A stretch of DNA of 64,000 bases from Eudorina sp. 2006-703-Eu-15 (taxonomy: Eukaryota > Chlorophyta > Chlorophyceae > Chlamydomonadales > Volvocaceae). Positions 37,474 through 49,526 of the stretch are shown here, piece by piece (the first letter of the stretch is position 1; each line of letters starts with the position of its first letter). The notes under the pieces were generated by a model, which was not told the DNA's origin, ran no database searches, and saw nothing but the letters and a program-made list of their open reading frames with translations. Location: the NCBI GenBank assembly GCA_003117195.1, contig BDSI01000008.1, forward strand, positions 1,703,570-1,767,569. The letters are read 5' to 3'. The position numbers and the translations under genes are program-made.

Positions 37474-40400
37474 GGCGGGCGGCGTGCCAGGTAGGAACGG
37501 GGATGAGGTGCTATGCGGAACAGAGTAGGGCCCGTCCGACCCGGCCCGTCCCGAGCCGACACAGCGCTTTCGGACACGCTGCTCAAGGGGGCCCCAGTCC
37601 CGCCCCACGTGGCTCCCCCTCCCCCCGGCCCAACCTGCAGCAGCAGCTTGCCCAGGCACATGCGCATTTGCCAGCCGCCACTGAAGGACGCCACCAGCCT
37701 GTCGTTGTCCTCGGGCTTGAAGCCCAGCTCGGGCATCATCTGGTCGATCTTCTTATCCAGCAGGTCCACGTCCAGATCCACCACCTGACCCAACCACCAC
37801 CATAGCCCGGGGCGCAGGGGATGAGGTTCCGCCACAGCAGCACCCGAGGGACATCGGCCGGTGGGAAATGCGCGAATGACCCATAGTGGGTAAGGCAACA
37901 TGCAGGTGAGAGCAGCAGCAAGCCGGGGGGCTCCACCGAGGCAGCACCCCTCAGTCCCCCCTGACCGGAGGAAGGCAGTGCGTGCTTCCACGCCGTAGAC
38001 TTTAAACTACCGCAATGCGGAATGGAGACCACGAGCCGCCACACGGCATGGCTGCGGTCATCCAACTTGGATTTAGGCGTGTGACCAAGCTGACCTCCCA
38101 ACGAGACTCCCCCAGCCTCCCAGAAAGGCACCCAGCCTTCGCCTGCTGGGTAGCAAGTGCCGCTGCAGCTCTACCGGCCCACCAGGCCACGCTGTTGTCC
38201 CTCGTGGCGCGGGAGGACCCCATTGGAGCTCCGGAAGTCCCCCCGAGCCACCGGATTGGTGTGGTGCCCTTTGCGGCGTCAGGACAGGCCGGATTTATAT
38301 GTTTGTAAACCAGCAAAAGTGCAAATTAGCGGCCACGTGGATCGTACTGACGGAGCCCAGCTGGGGTAGAGAAGTGCAGCTGCACGTCTCTACCCCAGCT
38401 GCTTCACGATGCAAACCCTAACCCCAGCTGCTTCGTGATGTAAACCCTAACCTCCCCTCCATACCGACCCCAACCACAAAACGGCTGATGGCATACTAAA
38501 CCGGCCTACGGTCCGAGTTCCGTCCTCGTGAACCCCCGACACCCGGCGACACCGATGTTACGGTCCCACCCGGGCGGCCGAGTACCTTCCACGTTCCACC
38601 CAAGCGCTCAGGGACCTAGCACCCCGCCTTTGCCTGCACCCTCTTCGTCCTTCCTCATTTTCCTCTTCCGCGTGTCCCCTCACGTGCCCCCCCCCGTCCC
38701 CAACACCCATGCCCCGGGCTGCTCACCCTCGTCGCCCCCAATGCCCCGCCCTCGCACCTTGTTGTTCAGTTTGTCCAGCTCGTCCAGGATCTGCTGCATC
38801 AAGTCCATGTCGTCGCCCACGCTCTCCAGCGACAAGCTCAGCTCCTCCTGTCGCCGCTTGATCTGTAGGGAGTGCGGGTCGAACAGGAGACCGAGAACAA
38901 GGTCGGAATCCCCAAGGTTGGGCATGCCGTGCACGTGGGAATGCTGCAAATGCTAAGTGGTCGTCTGGCGCGTCGTTGTTGGGCGGGGAGCGCAGGCGGA
39001 GCTCGTAGCGGCATAGAGGCTAGGGCGGATGCGGACGGGGGGACTGCCCACGCTCCCTGGCGCCAGCCTGGTGGGGCGCCAGGCCGCGCCAGGCAGGTCT
39101 AGGTGGTTGTAGATCACCAGATCTGCGCTTTATGTCGCTGTGAGAACTGATTCTGGCGCGGGAGGGCAGCTGGGACCGCCCGAGGACTGCTGTCTGGACC
39201 GCCCGAGGGGGTCGGGGTTGTTGACGGAGGGCCGCAACGCCCGACTCCCAGTCCACACGGGGCGGGCAAGCACCCCACCGCGTCACCCGCCAACGAAGGT
39301 CCGCATCACCATCGACCCCCAAGGGGTCCCGCGCCCTACCCCTCGTTAGGGCGGAGGCCTCCCGCCCGCTGCCCAGCGAGGGTTCGTTAATCGTTACCCC
39401 CAGTTTGCCCCCCGCCCGGGCTGTGCCCCCACCTTGAGCTGCATCTCATAGACCGAGTAGAACTCCTCCCTCACGGTGCGGCCAGGCTGCACGTCGAACT
39501 CCTGCGCCAGGTAGGCGATGCGCATGTTGCGGCGCGCCTTGATGACCTCCCCCGAGTCGGGCTGCAGGCGGCCCATGATGATCTGAAGCTGCGTGGTCTT
39601 GCCGGCCCCGTTGACGCCTGGCAGGGGGCAGTAGGTGGTGGTGGTGGGGAAATTGGTAGGCATATTTAGGTGGAGGGGAAGGATATTGGTACGGGAAAAG
39701 GAAGGAGGGCGCGTGGGGATCCGACAGAGTCAGGGGACGGAGGCGCACGCGTCCCGTTGGGCTTCAAGGACGGACAGTCCGATCAGGCTGTAGGGTTGAG
39801 GGTTTGGATCCCCTGCCGCAAGCGCCCCGGGGCAGCCCGCTGAAGCAAATACTCTACGGCAGTTCCTGTCAGGTGAGAGGCAACGTACCCCGCCGCCGGC
39901 CACTCACCGACCAACCCGACGCGCTCGCCCTTCTTGACCTCCCAGCTGCAGTTCTTCAGGACTTGCTGATTCTTGAACGTCATGGCGATCTGCGGATGTT
40001 CGGACGTGCGAACGTGAGAACCCGGACCGCAGGTGACATGGACGGGGCTGACCTCGCCGCGCCGGTCAGCGGCGAGGTCAGCCGTCAGCGGCGCGGCGCG
40101 AGATGCGCCGGGGGTTGAAGCCGGGATAGTGCCCCCATTGCCCATAAGCCGGGATAGTGGCCCCCTACCCCGACATCGCAGCATGTCCGCCGACATGCGA
40201 TATTCGCAGCCAGTGATCGTGTGCACCCGGCTGTGCGTGAAACCAGCAGGCGACCCAGATCGGGGTCGCCCGACCGTGGTTGGCACCGTCAGAAGCCGAC
40301 AGACGGGAGCTCGCGGGTCCTCACGTATGCGGTGCAAGGTAGGGTGCTTGCGCCCGAGCAGCCCGATGCCACGCGTGTGCGCTCACGTTTTCAAGACGGA

Positions 40401-40983
40401 TGCCTGAAGCGATGCCTGACGACCCGGTCCTGCTCTTCTCAGAGTCCGTGTCGTTTAGGGTTTCCACCGTTGGGGCGATGGGCTGCTCCGCCGGGTCCGC
40501 GACTGCTTGCGGTGGCTGCTGCACCGTCGGCACCGCCTGCACCTGTCGTGACCGAGGAACGGATAACCATGTCTAGACGGCAATGCATGGCAAGAATTCT
40601 CCACGTTGAGACCCTATCGGCTCGACTGCCAATAAGAATACGTATAGATTAGTTCATGACAGTTACTATGTTTCCCGCATAAGAATGGGCACAGGACTCA
40701 CTCGCTCCACACCCGTATAACGGTCGCCACAAATTGCGAAGTCCAGTAGTACCATCGTCCTTGGGCAACGTCTAACATGTTATCTTACCTCTGCGACGCG
40801 GACTACAGTGCCACATCGTCGGCCGCTGGTGCAAGGGTCCTGTTCGAGCGGTGTCCGCTGCCGGAGAGCCGCCGCTCTCCGGCCAAGACGCACAATGGTT
40901 ACTCCACGGCCAGTCTGTAGAACCACAGGTGCTACGCTGCGACCAGACGAGCTGGCCACGCGCATATCAAGAGCTTGCCGCAT
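32437..40983 (-). CDS. ABCF5: ABCF5-type (GCN20/EF-3-like) twin-ATPase protein, 16 exons
   Basis: This is a soluble ABC-F protein with two ATP-binding domains and no membrane domain. The family acts on ribosomes, and plant ABCF5-type members are predicted to be plastidial. Exons: 40789-40983, 40387-40542, 39908-39989, 39433-39617, 38758-38862, 37635-37784, 37161-37247, 36683-36811, 36074-36190, 35472-35694, 34740-34894, 34330-34410, 33755-33933, 33101-33199, 32691-32769, 32437-32520. Sum 2,106 nt, 701 residues. Residues 1-65 are Arg/Ser/Val-rich with few acids, as in a plastid transit peptide. Domain 1 has Walker A GVNGAGKT (about 145-152), signature FSGGW (275-279), Walker B LLLLDEP with D299/E300, and His329. 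Domain 2 has GPNGAGKS (472-479), LSGGEK (559-564), LLVLDEP (D583/E584) and His613. The linker [19 protein letters not shown] is strongly ABCF5-like. The tail is a Lys/Glu-rich helix. All catalytic residues are intact. Confidence 0.95.
37305..37360. repeat. 28-bp tandem duplication in an ABCF5 intron
   Basis: Two adjacent copies of a unit starting GCGCTGGTGCCAGAGCGACG and ending TTCGACTG, just before the GA microsatellite. They lie in the intron between ABCF5 exons 6 and 7. Confidence 0.85.
37406..37471. repeat. (GA)n microsatellite
   Basis: About 33 uninterrupted AG units in the intron between ABCF5 exons 6 and 7. On the transcribed strand this is a (TC)n polypyrimidine run. Confidence 0.95.
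38358..38401. repeat. 44-bp near-perfect palindrome in an ABCF5 intron
   Basis: Arms CAGCTGGGGTAGAGA and TCTCTACCCCAGCTG flank an inner self-complementary GTGCAGCTGCAC. One base pair between arm and core is mismatched. It is followed by two near-copies of CTTCGTGATGTAAACCCTAA. It lies in the intron between exons 5 and 6. Confidence 0.9.
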
Positions 40984-41391
40984 TGCGGCCTTGCAGCTGT
41001 GTCACACTGAACCGTTAAATATATCGTTGTTAAGAATACAATGCATACTTTCACAGCGCTAACTGACAATCGACCAGCAGGAGACGTAAACAGAAAGCAA
41101 TCGTACAACCAAAAAATGTTTGGCTCGTTTTACTTCTACTGCTAGCGACCAGGAACCTGCAGTATAGTATTGGTACCTGAAGGCGAAATCATTAATTAAG
41201 TTTCTTCATAAGCAAAATGTGGGCTGCGAGCAACAAACACCAAGCGTTGGTAACTGCCGACCGGTGATTTCCTCCGACGTGCCACCAACACAGGCTGCTT
41301 TCCCTTTTGCCATATTTCATATTATAGTTACTTTGGCCTCAAATACGCGGTGAACGCTACTCCCTAGAGACAAGCAGCTGTCAGTGAAAAC
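40984..41391. promoter_or_regulatory. Divergent intergenic region, ABCF5 / EamA transporter
   Basis: 408 bp separate the two start codons, which point away from each other, so both promoters and 5' leaders must lie here or inside upstream introns. The sequence is AT-richer than either gene. I see no convincing TATA element or named motif. The regulatory role is inferred from position only. Confidence 0.45.
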
Positions 41392-44300
41392 ATGGTCCCA
41401 TCTCCTTGCGCACAAAAGCATGGATTGCAGTCATACTGTCGGCGCAGAGGATTCAACACTACCCACACGCGGCGTGGCGACCCATATCACTCCTGCCGGC
41501 CGGTCGCAGCTCTGCCGCCTGGAAACGCACCGGCCGGCTCAACGCCACCCGTGGCCGTGCTGGAGCGGGCCCCAGCCACAGGCTCAGCGACTTCGACCGT
41601 CGGGGCTTCCCAGACTACGTCTGCTACATCAGCGACCGCATCCCAAACCCTGCCAGATCGGACAGTGGGATATCTGTCGCTTTCATTGGTCCCTCTCTTA
41701 TGGGGCACCTACAACCCTTGCATACGTTACCTGTATGCGGAAGCGGACCCGCTGGACCCGGCCTCTCTTACGGCCGTACGAACCCTGCTATCTGCCGGAG
41801 CCTTGCTTGCCCCCGCCCTGCTGGGGTACCTCTTCAAGAAGGGACAGGAAACCTGGCGCCGAAACCAACAGCAGCAGCAACACCAGCAACAACCGGGGTC
41901 AGAAGCCGGCGGCGAGCACGGCGATGGCGTTGCGTCGACGGCGGCGACGCCGACGCCGCTCGGCGCAACGCTGGCGGCTACTTCGGATGGCGCTGCCGAC
42001 GGCATGGCCGCCGTCGTGGCGGCGGAGGAGATCGAGTCCCAAGGGCCCGCTGCGGCCTCACGGAGCGCCTCCTCTTCGGCACCCTCACCTTCGTCCCCGA
42101 AATCTCTGTTTGCTGAGCCGATCAACCAGGCGCGTCTTGGCCCCATCATGACGCGCACCTTCGACAGCGTCGTTCTGGGCGGCCTGGAACTTGGCCTGTT
42201 GAACTTTCTGGGGACGGCATTGCAGGTAACGCCGGTGGAATGCTGCGGGCGCTCCAGCGTGCATTGTTCCTGAAAGTGCAGCGCCTAACCTGTTTTAAGG
42301 GCGCTGCGGGATAGTGGGAGGACTGGTTGGATCCTGCAACCAAGCAGGGCAGGGGCCTGGTTGGGTCGACGGTCTCACGCTTGCTGATGGGGGCTGCTCG
42401 CCCTTGCCTCTGGCCACGCCGGGCTTGGCTGAGCGGGGCGGGTGCTGGCAGTGCGTGCTGCGATGCGATGCGATGACATGGCGGTCACGAGGGAGGGGAC
42501 TGATGTAAGCGCATCGGGTTGTGGCTGGCTTGTCCCGACCGACCCTCCTGGGTTGATCCCGAAGTGGGTCCACCCACTTTCAGTTGTGTGTCGCTCTTCG
42601 AACCGCCGACCGCCGGGTATGACTGGGCATGGGGAAGAGAATGCAGGTCGGAAGCCTGTTGATGGAGGTGACAGGTGAATTTGCTGATACAATACTAATC
42701 GTTACAGCTGATATGCTGAACCCCGCCCGACGAGTCTCCCTCCGCCTGGTCCCGCCCGCGGCCCATCCCCCGCGGCAGGTGGAGGGGCTGCACAGCACCA
42801 GCGCCACCCGTGCGGGCTTCCTGGCGGAGGTGACGGCGGTGCTGACGCCCCTGGTGTCGTACATGGCCGGGTACCAGATCCCGCGCCAGATGTGGCTGGC
42901 GGTGGCGGTGGGACTGGTGGGCAGCACCATGGTCGCGTACGACACATCACAGGCGGGTGTACGATATTTTGTCGTGCTTAGTTCGTTGATGTGCGCAACG
43001 ACCACAACGACAACACGGTCGGAAGCTGACAGGGGTTACACAGGGCACTCACGCTGGCTTTGCCCGCTCCTCGTGCATCGCTGACAATAGGTGTACGGCC
43101 CTATCCTCTCTGTCTATTCTCAACCCGTCCGGTCCCGACGGGCACATCTTGACCCACCCCGTCCCGTACCGTCCCATGTACATCGCGGTCCCTCACCATC
43201 AGGCGCGCGATGACCCCAAGGAGGCTCCTCCCAGCCCAGAACCTGCAGCAGCAGCAGCGTCCACCGCCACGCCTGCCACTCCCACCGCCCCTGCGGCCGC
43301 CTTAGCTGTGACCCCAACTGCCTTTGCCGCGACCACCACCGCGGTGGGGCAGTCCAGGGAGGGCGCTGAGGTGGGGCCAAGCGCGGCCGTGGGAGCTGGC
43401 CCAGAGGACGTGCCGGGAACCGCCGCTCCTGTGCGCGGACCGGTGTCGCCCGCCATTTCCGGTCCCGAGCCTTCGCAGCGGGAAGCGCAGCTGCCCTTCG
43501 CGGCCGACGACCCCGCGGCGGAGGTGACGTCAAGCGCTGGTCTTGCCGTACCGGCCGCGGATCACGCGCTTCCCGGTTCGCAAGTGTACGGGACAGCGCT
43601 AGAGGATCTGGTCACCGCCAGTTCCGCTACACCCACAAGCATCAGCGACTACGCCGCTGCTGCCACGCCTGAGGTAGCCCTGGTGAACTCAGCGGCCTCT
43701 GCAGGCCCAGACTCAGTGGCTAACGTGGCGGTCGCGGCGGCCTTGTCAGCGGTCCTCGATGCCACGCCGTCAGCGGCGGATGCAGCAGCCGACGCCGCAG
43801 CGTCCGCGGCTGCGGGCGCTGTGGCTGCGATCTCCGCCGGCGGAGCGGAGGCGGCGCAGCAGCTGGTCTCGGGCGGCGCGGAGGCGGGCGCCTCGGTCCA
43901 GGCCGTTGCTGCCGCGGCTCTGGAGGCCGTGAGCTCGGGCGCGGCGGGCGCGGCGGGCTCGGCGGCGGCTGACGCTGCGGCGGCGACGATGCAGGTGGCG
44001 ACCGTGGCCGCCGCGACGGCCACGCCCCTGGCCATCACCGGCGGCGAGGCGTACTTGCTGCTGGCTTGCCTCTTCTACTCTGTCTGCACGGGTGCGTGCG
44101 GAGCGGCGCCGCCACAGCTGCGGGCAGGGGTGGTTGGTAGTTGATCCGTGTCACCTCCCCAGTACGGCAGAACGCCATGACGATGGTGACGTCTACACCG
44201 AGACCTGCTGTGCCGGCTCTCTGCATAGGCATGGAAGTTTTGCCTCGCCGCGTGTGGTTTCGTTGCTTGTGTCATGCCACAGCACGTTGCTGCGCCGCTG

Positions 44301-45779
44301 GGTACCGCGGCCTGCTTCACCGGTGGCCTGCCCCTTGCCTGCCTGTTTGTCTGCCGCGCAGTGCGGATGGGCATCTACGCCCCACGCATGGACACTGTGA
44401 GTCTGGCGGCCATGAAGAAGGTGGGCCTCAGCTCCATGAGCATCCTCTGGATGGCGGCCACCAACCTACGTGAGTGTGTGCTGGATCGAGGACTGACGTT
44501 GTTTGTGGTATGGGTGTGACGGGAGGGGGCCGAGGTCTCGCTGTCGTGGTTGACGTCCGTAGGCGAACATGGGAGGGAGCTGCGTTGTTTGGGGGCCGTG
44601 GGTGTCGTCCGGTTGGACGGATTGCTGCGCGGGGACAGGTGCCACGCGCGACCGATGTGTTCAGAAAAGAAATCCGCCTGACCGAACCCGTGACTGGTGT
44701 GTGTGCGTCATACTTCTGGTGAAGTTGGTTTCGACTGCGTGGATATCGTGTTTGGGGATGTCTCCGGCCGGCCGCTGCCTGTGCGCCGGCGGCCTGGCGG
44801 TACCTTTGCGTCGGGTCGGCGGTTTCATCTCTGCCTCACCTGTTGGCTGCTCCCTTCGCATGCCACCGGCCATGCTCGGGGTGTACTGTGTGATTTTGGG
44901 GCCAAGCGATGCGGGCTTCCCATGAATGACTTCAGTTACAATGGACTCATCTGCCCCGGTTTGTGCTGTTCCTCTGGATCTACACACCTCCCCTGCTGTT
45001 TTACGACCACGGATGCCGTACAACAGAGAACGGAGTTGCGCCGTCGTCCGTACTGTCCTTCCCGGACCTGTCCAGTCGCAGCCCCACGAGTCTGGCTGTG
45101 CTGTTCTACAGCGGCCTGGGCCCGGGGGCGATGGCCACGTTTCTGCAAGTCACTGGTCTGTCGACGGTGCCCGCCACCACAGCCCAGGTAGGTCGCTGAC
45201 TGGAACGCCCTGGAAGGTGAATCTCTGCATGAATCCTTTCACCATGATAGCGACATCGCCGGCCTGGGCTGTCGTGAGGGCTGTTTCCCGGGCCACCAGG
45301 CATGGCATTTGGGATGGCGAAAAGAGGTGGGAAGGAGCTTGGGGTTGTCCGGGGAAGGAGCTGAGGAGTTTTCAGTTTGCATGTGTATACATGTTGCTCA
45401 ACTGCTTCAGATTCGGGCGCATCCAACCACCGGTGCAATCCAACTGGTTGTGCCAGCGGTGGATACGATGCGCCCAGGGTTTGAAGTTTTTGAACGCGGC
45501 TATGCGGCCGCATTTGGCAGCACAGACTGCAGCAAAAGGTCCACCTTATATGTATATAACGTTTGCACTATAACGTGTTGTGTCCTTACCCTCGGATGCC
45601 CGCGCGCCTCAGGTGATATACTCTATTACGCCTCTATGTACGGCGTTCTTCGCGTTCCTGATCCTGGGCGGGGAGGCGACGGGGCCCATCGCGTGGGCTG
45701 GGGGCAGCCTGATCATCGGTGCAGCGCTCATGGCTGCTGACGCCCAGCAGAAACAATACAAGGAACAGCAGTTGCAACT

Positions 45780-45811
<32 letters not shown>

Positions 45812-45828
45812 GCGAACAGCAACAGTGA
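41392..45828 (+). CDS. EamA/DMT-superfamily transporter with large Ala-rich insert
   Basis: This is a drug/metabolite-transporter-superfamily membrane protein with two EamA halves; the substrate is unknown. Exons: 41392-42225, 42779-42952, 43203-44091, 44362-44469, 44936-45187, 45613-45828. The first 95 residues are Ser/Thr/Arg/Ala-rich and could be a plastid transit peptide. Half 1 shows GYLSLSLVPLLWGTYNPCIR, then TAVRTLLSAGALLAPALLGY, and the hallmark TSATRAGFLAEVTAVLTPLV in exon 2. Half 2 has YSGLGPGAMATFLQVTGLST and VIYSITPLCTAFFAFLILGG. Exon 3 inserts about 270 Ala/Gly/Pro-rich residues between the halves. The C-terminus is a glutamine run. Intron 2 seems to use a GC donor (CAG|GCGGGT). 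Exon 4 ends in phase 1 at the strong donor GTGAGT, but exon 5 starts in phase 0. Either an exon is missing from this model or the weaker donor after 44507 is used. The gene is divergent from ABCF5. Confidence 0.8.
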
Positions 45829-48223
45829 GCTGTGAGCAGTAACTGCAGCAGCAGCAACAGCAGCAGCAGGGCGAACGGCTTAGTGAGTTGTGAGCAGCGG
45901 CGCAGTTTTCCCTTCGCGGTGTGTGGTCTGGAGGCTTCGGCTATCACCGATGATCCCTGGGGTCCACTGTGACACGATTGACCAGTCAGTACTAAGTAGC
46001 ACTACGCGGGTGTATGCGCTTGAGAGTTGTGACGTTGTCGGAGAGGTGAGCGAGGGAATCGGGTTTCGCGCAACGAGTCAGGAGCCTTAGAGGAGAGGCG
46101 GTGTCCTTTGTTTACGAACGGTTTGCCAATCTACGACGGTCTACACGGTTTACGACGTGTCGCCGGTTGATGTTGCGTTACGCGGACGTTTCGTAATGTT
46201 ATTTCAAAGTGTATGATATCACGGCTATTTGCTGGCGGACGGGCTGCCAGCAATTTAGTTGTGGCACCGTCGTTTTTGCCGGGTAAGTGTCGGTTGTAGT
46301 CATGGCGACTGGGGCCAGGGTTGTGTGGCCGGGCCACCGTCCACTTCGCGGTTGTGCGTCGACTGTTTTTGATTCTGTTCGGTGCCGCCTAATGCCTAAT
46401 GATGTCCCTCAGATTTATGTGCATTCGGCCAGGCGCGCAACTGATGGCTGCTGACCAATGTTGTGTGAGGACCGTTGTGTTGACGGTTGGTTGGAAGTTG
46501 TATCAAGGCAGGTCGTATATAACGTCTTACAGCCGTTGGGGTGAGGTTTGGCATCTGACGCCGGGTACCCCAATTTGCACGAGCTGGCGTAGCCTGAAAC
46601 CTGTTGATTCGTACATCCCTCCAGCAAGGGCCCAGTGCCGCGGTGCTGACCGTCACGTTGTCAAGGCTGAGGCAGTATTCAAATTCTAAGCAGTATAGCA
46701 GATGCATCGGGATTGCGCCTGCGGGTCAGGTATCCAGGCAATGGCCCCCTGCATCTAGCGCAGGCCTTGCTCTCTACTGCGACGTGGTCTGCTACCGAAT
46801 CGCTGGGTCATGCTCCTGCCATAATGGGACCATACTAGGATAAGACATTACGAACCAGTGCATTCGCTTTACGCTCGGATCCCTACATTACACCCACCTT
46901 ACCAAGTGCAACACATGGAACGGTTTGACGGCGCCGCACAAGTCTTTCGGCAGCGCCATTGGAGTCAGCGCTGCTGACTGCGCCAGCCTGCTCCATGCCG
47001 CGTAAAACATCGAACACGTCGGCATCATCCATCCCCATTCATCCATCGCAATGAATCATCGGCGGAAAGTATGGCTTGGGTCCCATGGTTCAGCTAGGCT
47101 GGCGTAAACAGCTATTTTTGCATGGTTTCCTACCTCCTGCTCCTATTCTGCTTGGTTTCACATGCTCGCAATGAACTTCGCAATCCTCTCCGTACCCAAG
47201 GCTGACCCCTGCAGACCCCTTATGATCGTGTATCCATCAGCGCCACCCACACACGAACGTCCAGCACACGAACACCCCGCAGCAGCAAAGGGACAAACGT
47301 CGGGCACCACCCACTACGGCGGCTAACTGTGGTGCGTTCCACAAGGGCGCGTGCATCTCACACGTCACCAATCGCACGCAACATGTCGTCCTCGCCCCTG
47401 CGTATGCACACAACAGTTCTTTTGCTCAATGGCGCATCAACAGCCCAATCCTGCGCGCTTGCCAACGCACACAACCCAACTATGCTATGATGCTTCCGTT
47501 TCCAGGGCAGGCAAGTCTTATGCCACCCTCCAGTGCGCCGCTCGACCGACCGCCGAACCCGTCCTTCACGTCCCTCATTAATCCCCTGGCTGGTACATGC
47601 TCCTATTTGTTGGGCTTTGCGAGGTCTCGGTTGGCAAAGGCGCCGATGGGTGTACGCTTATGGCGAATGGAATCCGCCATCGCTTTGCCTGTAAGCGCGG
47701 ACAATGGGAGGAACGTCAATCGTTAGCAAACTTTACGACGTTGATGTCCGTCGAACTCGCCCGTAATCGCGGGACGAGTTCCTCGTCGGCTGGTGATGCA
47801 CCGCACACTGTTACGAATGCCAAGCCGTACTAAATAAAGGACATACGCCCCCTGCCCAGAAGCTACACCGAAAAGTCACAATATTCACGGGTTCATGGGA
47901 AAGACATGGGCATTCTGTCCAGAGATCCGATGTTCAAATTCCGGCTCCCTCCCCGCCGAGTGATTCGGTGGATCTAGTGCGGTAGTGCGGTTTCCAGGAG
48001 AGGCAATTCTGGCGCACTAGCAACCTGGTGTGTTGCCCGGTATGCCTGCATGTCCCCTCTGCGGCTGCGGGCGGAGCTCTTGGTAGCTCTTGATAATAGG
48101 CAGCTATCTGGGCCCGTTGGATTGCCCGGTCGGAACTAAGGGTCCACCGTGTAACGGTTGCGTAAGCAGTCACGTCAATCACGAGTATGCTTTCCATCAG
48201 GTAAGCGCATCATCCAAACGTAC
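45829..48223. other. Spacer, mostly unassigned
   Basis: It contains the 3' untranslated region of the EamA transporter (CAG repeats continue to about 45870) and AT-richer sequence without recognisable genes. The stretch 47930-48200 may contain the last exon or exons of the minus-strand gene at 48224-48940. One copy of the dispersed repeat is at about 48110-48158, inverted. Confidence 0.4.
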
Positions 48224-48940
48224 CTAGGTGCCGGTCTCCCGTCTGCCATGGCAGCAGCCAGCTGGCTCGTCGCCCCTCGCCGCCACCGATGGGCGGTAAA
48301 GTGGTCGTACCACCTGTACCCCCGTCGAGCCCGATAGTCCCTTGCGCCTGCGCTGAGTCCGCCACGATCCGTGCGTCACTCCCAAAGCTGCCGCTCAGTC
48401 GGCCGCTCCCCCGCATCGTCGCCACTGCCGTGTCGGTCACATTATGCCCCTCGAAAGTGGCTGGTGGCGCCTGCTTTTCGTACAATGTTGGGTTGATGGT
48501 GGTGAAGAATTGACCCGTCGGGGTGCGCTTGTTGTTGACCTGTGCCGCCAACTGCCTGGAGACAGCGGCTTCCCCCTGCGCAGGCGGACACCAGACCGGG
48601 ACCCGCGGTTAGCGGAAATTGGCGAACCACACAGACAACAACCAAAGGAGGGATTTTACAATCACGCGTGTTAACACGGGACCAGTATTAACTACTTGCA
48701 GGGGTCGCCAAACGGTTAGCACACCGTCTACGTGCACAAAAAGGCGCCGGCTCACGAATATGACGTTTCATTTAAAAAATCATACTGACCTCGAGCGCTT
48801 GATATCTCGGCCGAGGGTCCTGCGCGTGTAACAGCACTTGTCACTCGAAGGTCCATACGTGCAACCCGCTTCAGGACCACGCTACGCACCTCTACAGGCT
48901 CTCGAACAGGTTTCAGCAAGCTGCCTGCCGTTGGCATCAT
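48224..48940 (-). CDS. Unidentified gene, first two exons (3' end unresolved)
   Basis: Exon 1, 48890-48940, encodes MMPTAGSLLKPVREPVE and ends at donor GTGCGT in phase 0. Exon 2, 48224-48575, begins GEAAVSRQLAAQ after the acceptor CTGCGCAG. It runs 117 codons (VNNKRTPTGQFFTTINPTLY, then a Gly/Thr/Ala-rich stretch, ending LLPWQTGDRHL) to the donor G|GTACGT in phase 1. Codon use in exon 2 is strongly C/G-ending, unlike the flanks. At least one further exon lies below 48222. An acceptor at GGGCCCAG near 48110 would open about 40 codons ending at a TAG, but that sequence overlaps a dispersed repeat, so I did not adopt it. I recognise no domain. It is transcribed divergently from the UBE2J gene, 586 bp away. 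Confidence 0.45.
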
Positions 48941-49526
48941 GCTTCCATACAAACGCTTGTTTTCCTGTAAGGCGCAGCAGGGAAACCGAACTGAACATCA
49001 TCCTGCAGTCCATTAATTTCTGCATTAATCACGTTCACTATTACCTCACTATAGTCATTCATAAGCAAGTTGAGATGTTTCCGTCTGTCCGTGCTCTTAC
49101 TGAGCTCTGTATGTTGTGAGCAAGCAAATGAAGGATATCCAGGTGCCATGTTTCCACTCAGTCCCTAAGACAAAAAAGGTTTCGACAAAGGCGTGAAGTC
49201 CTGTGAGCGAAGCTTTCATTTGTCCCTCATGTGGTACGGCAAAAAACGTATGTCGCATCGATCGCCTCAGTCTTTGGGAGCCCCATCACAACCATCGTGT
49301 TGTATTGGTCCGAGCAGCATTCCTTTGATGATGCCTGTTTATTAGTGTAACCGTGAACCGGCAGCTGTTTCACTCGGTACCATACACGCTGGGAGAATTC
49401 TACAAAGGTGCCACGGATTGACTCTATCCGTGATATATCAGGCATAATTGAACGTGTGAGCAATTACAGGCAAGCGTCTGGGCCTCACAGCTGAAGTGCC
49501 TCTCTTCACGGGGCTTGGCAGTCTCG

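Noticed and set aside
47934..48197. Minus-strand frame downstream of the gene at 48224, considered as its last exon
   Set aside because: It overlaps a dispersed repeat copy, and two acceptors give different frames. Neither could be preferred.
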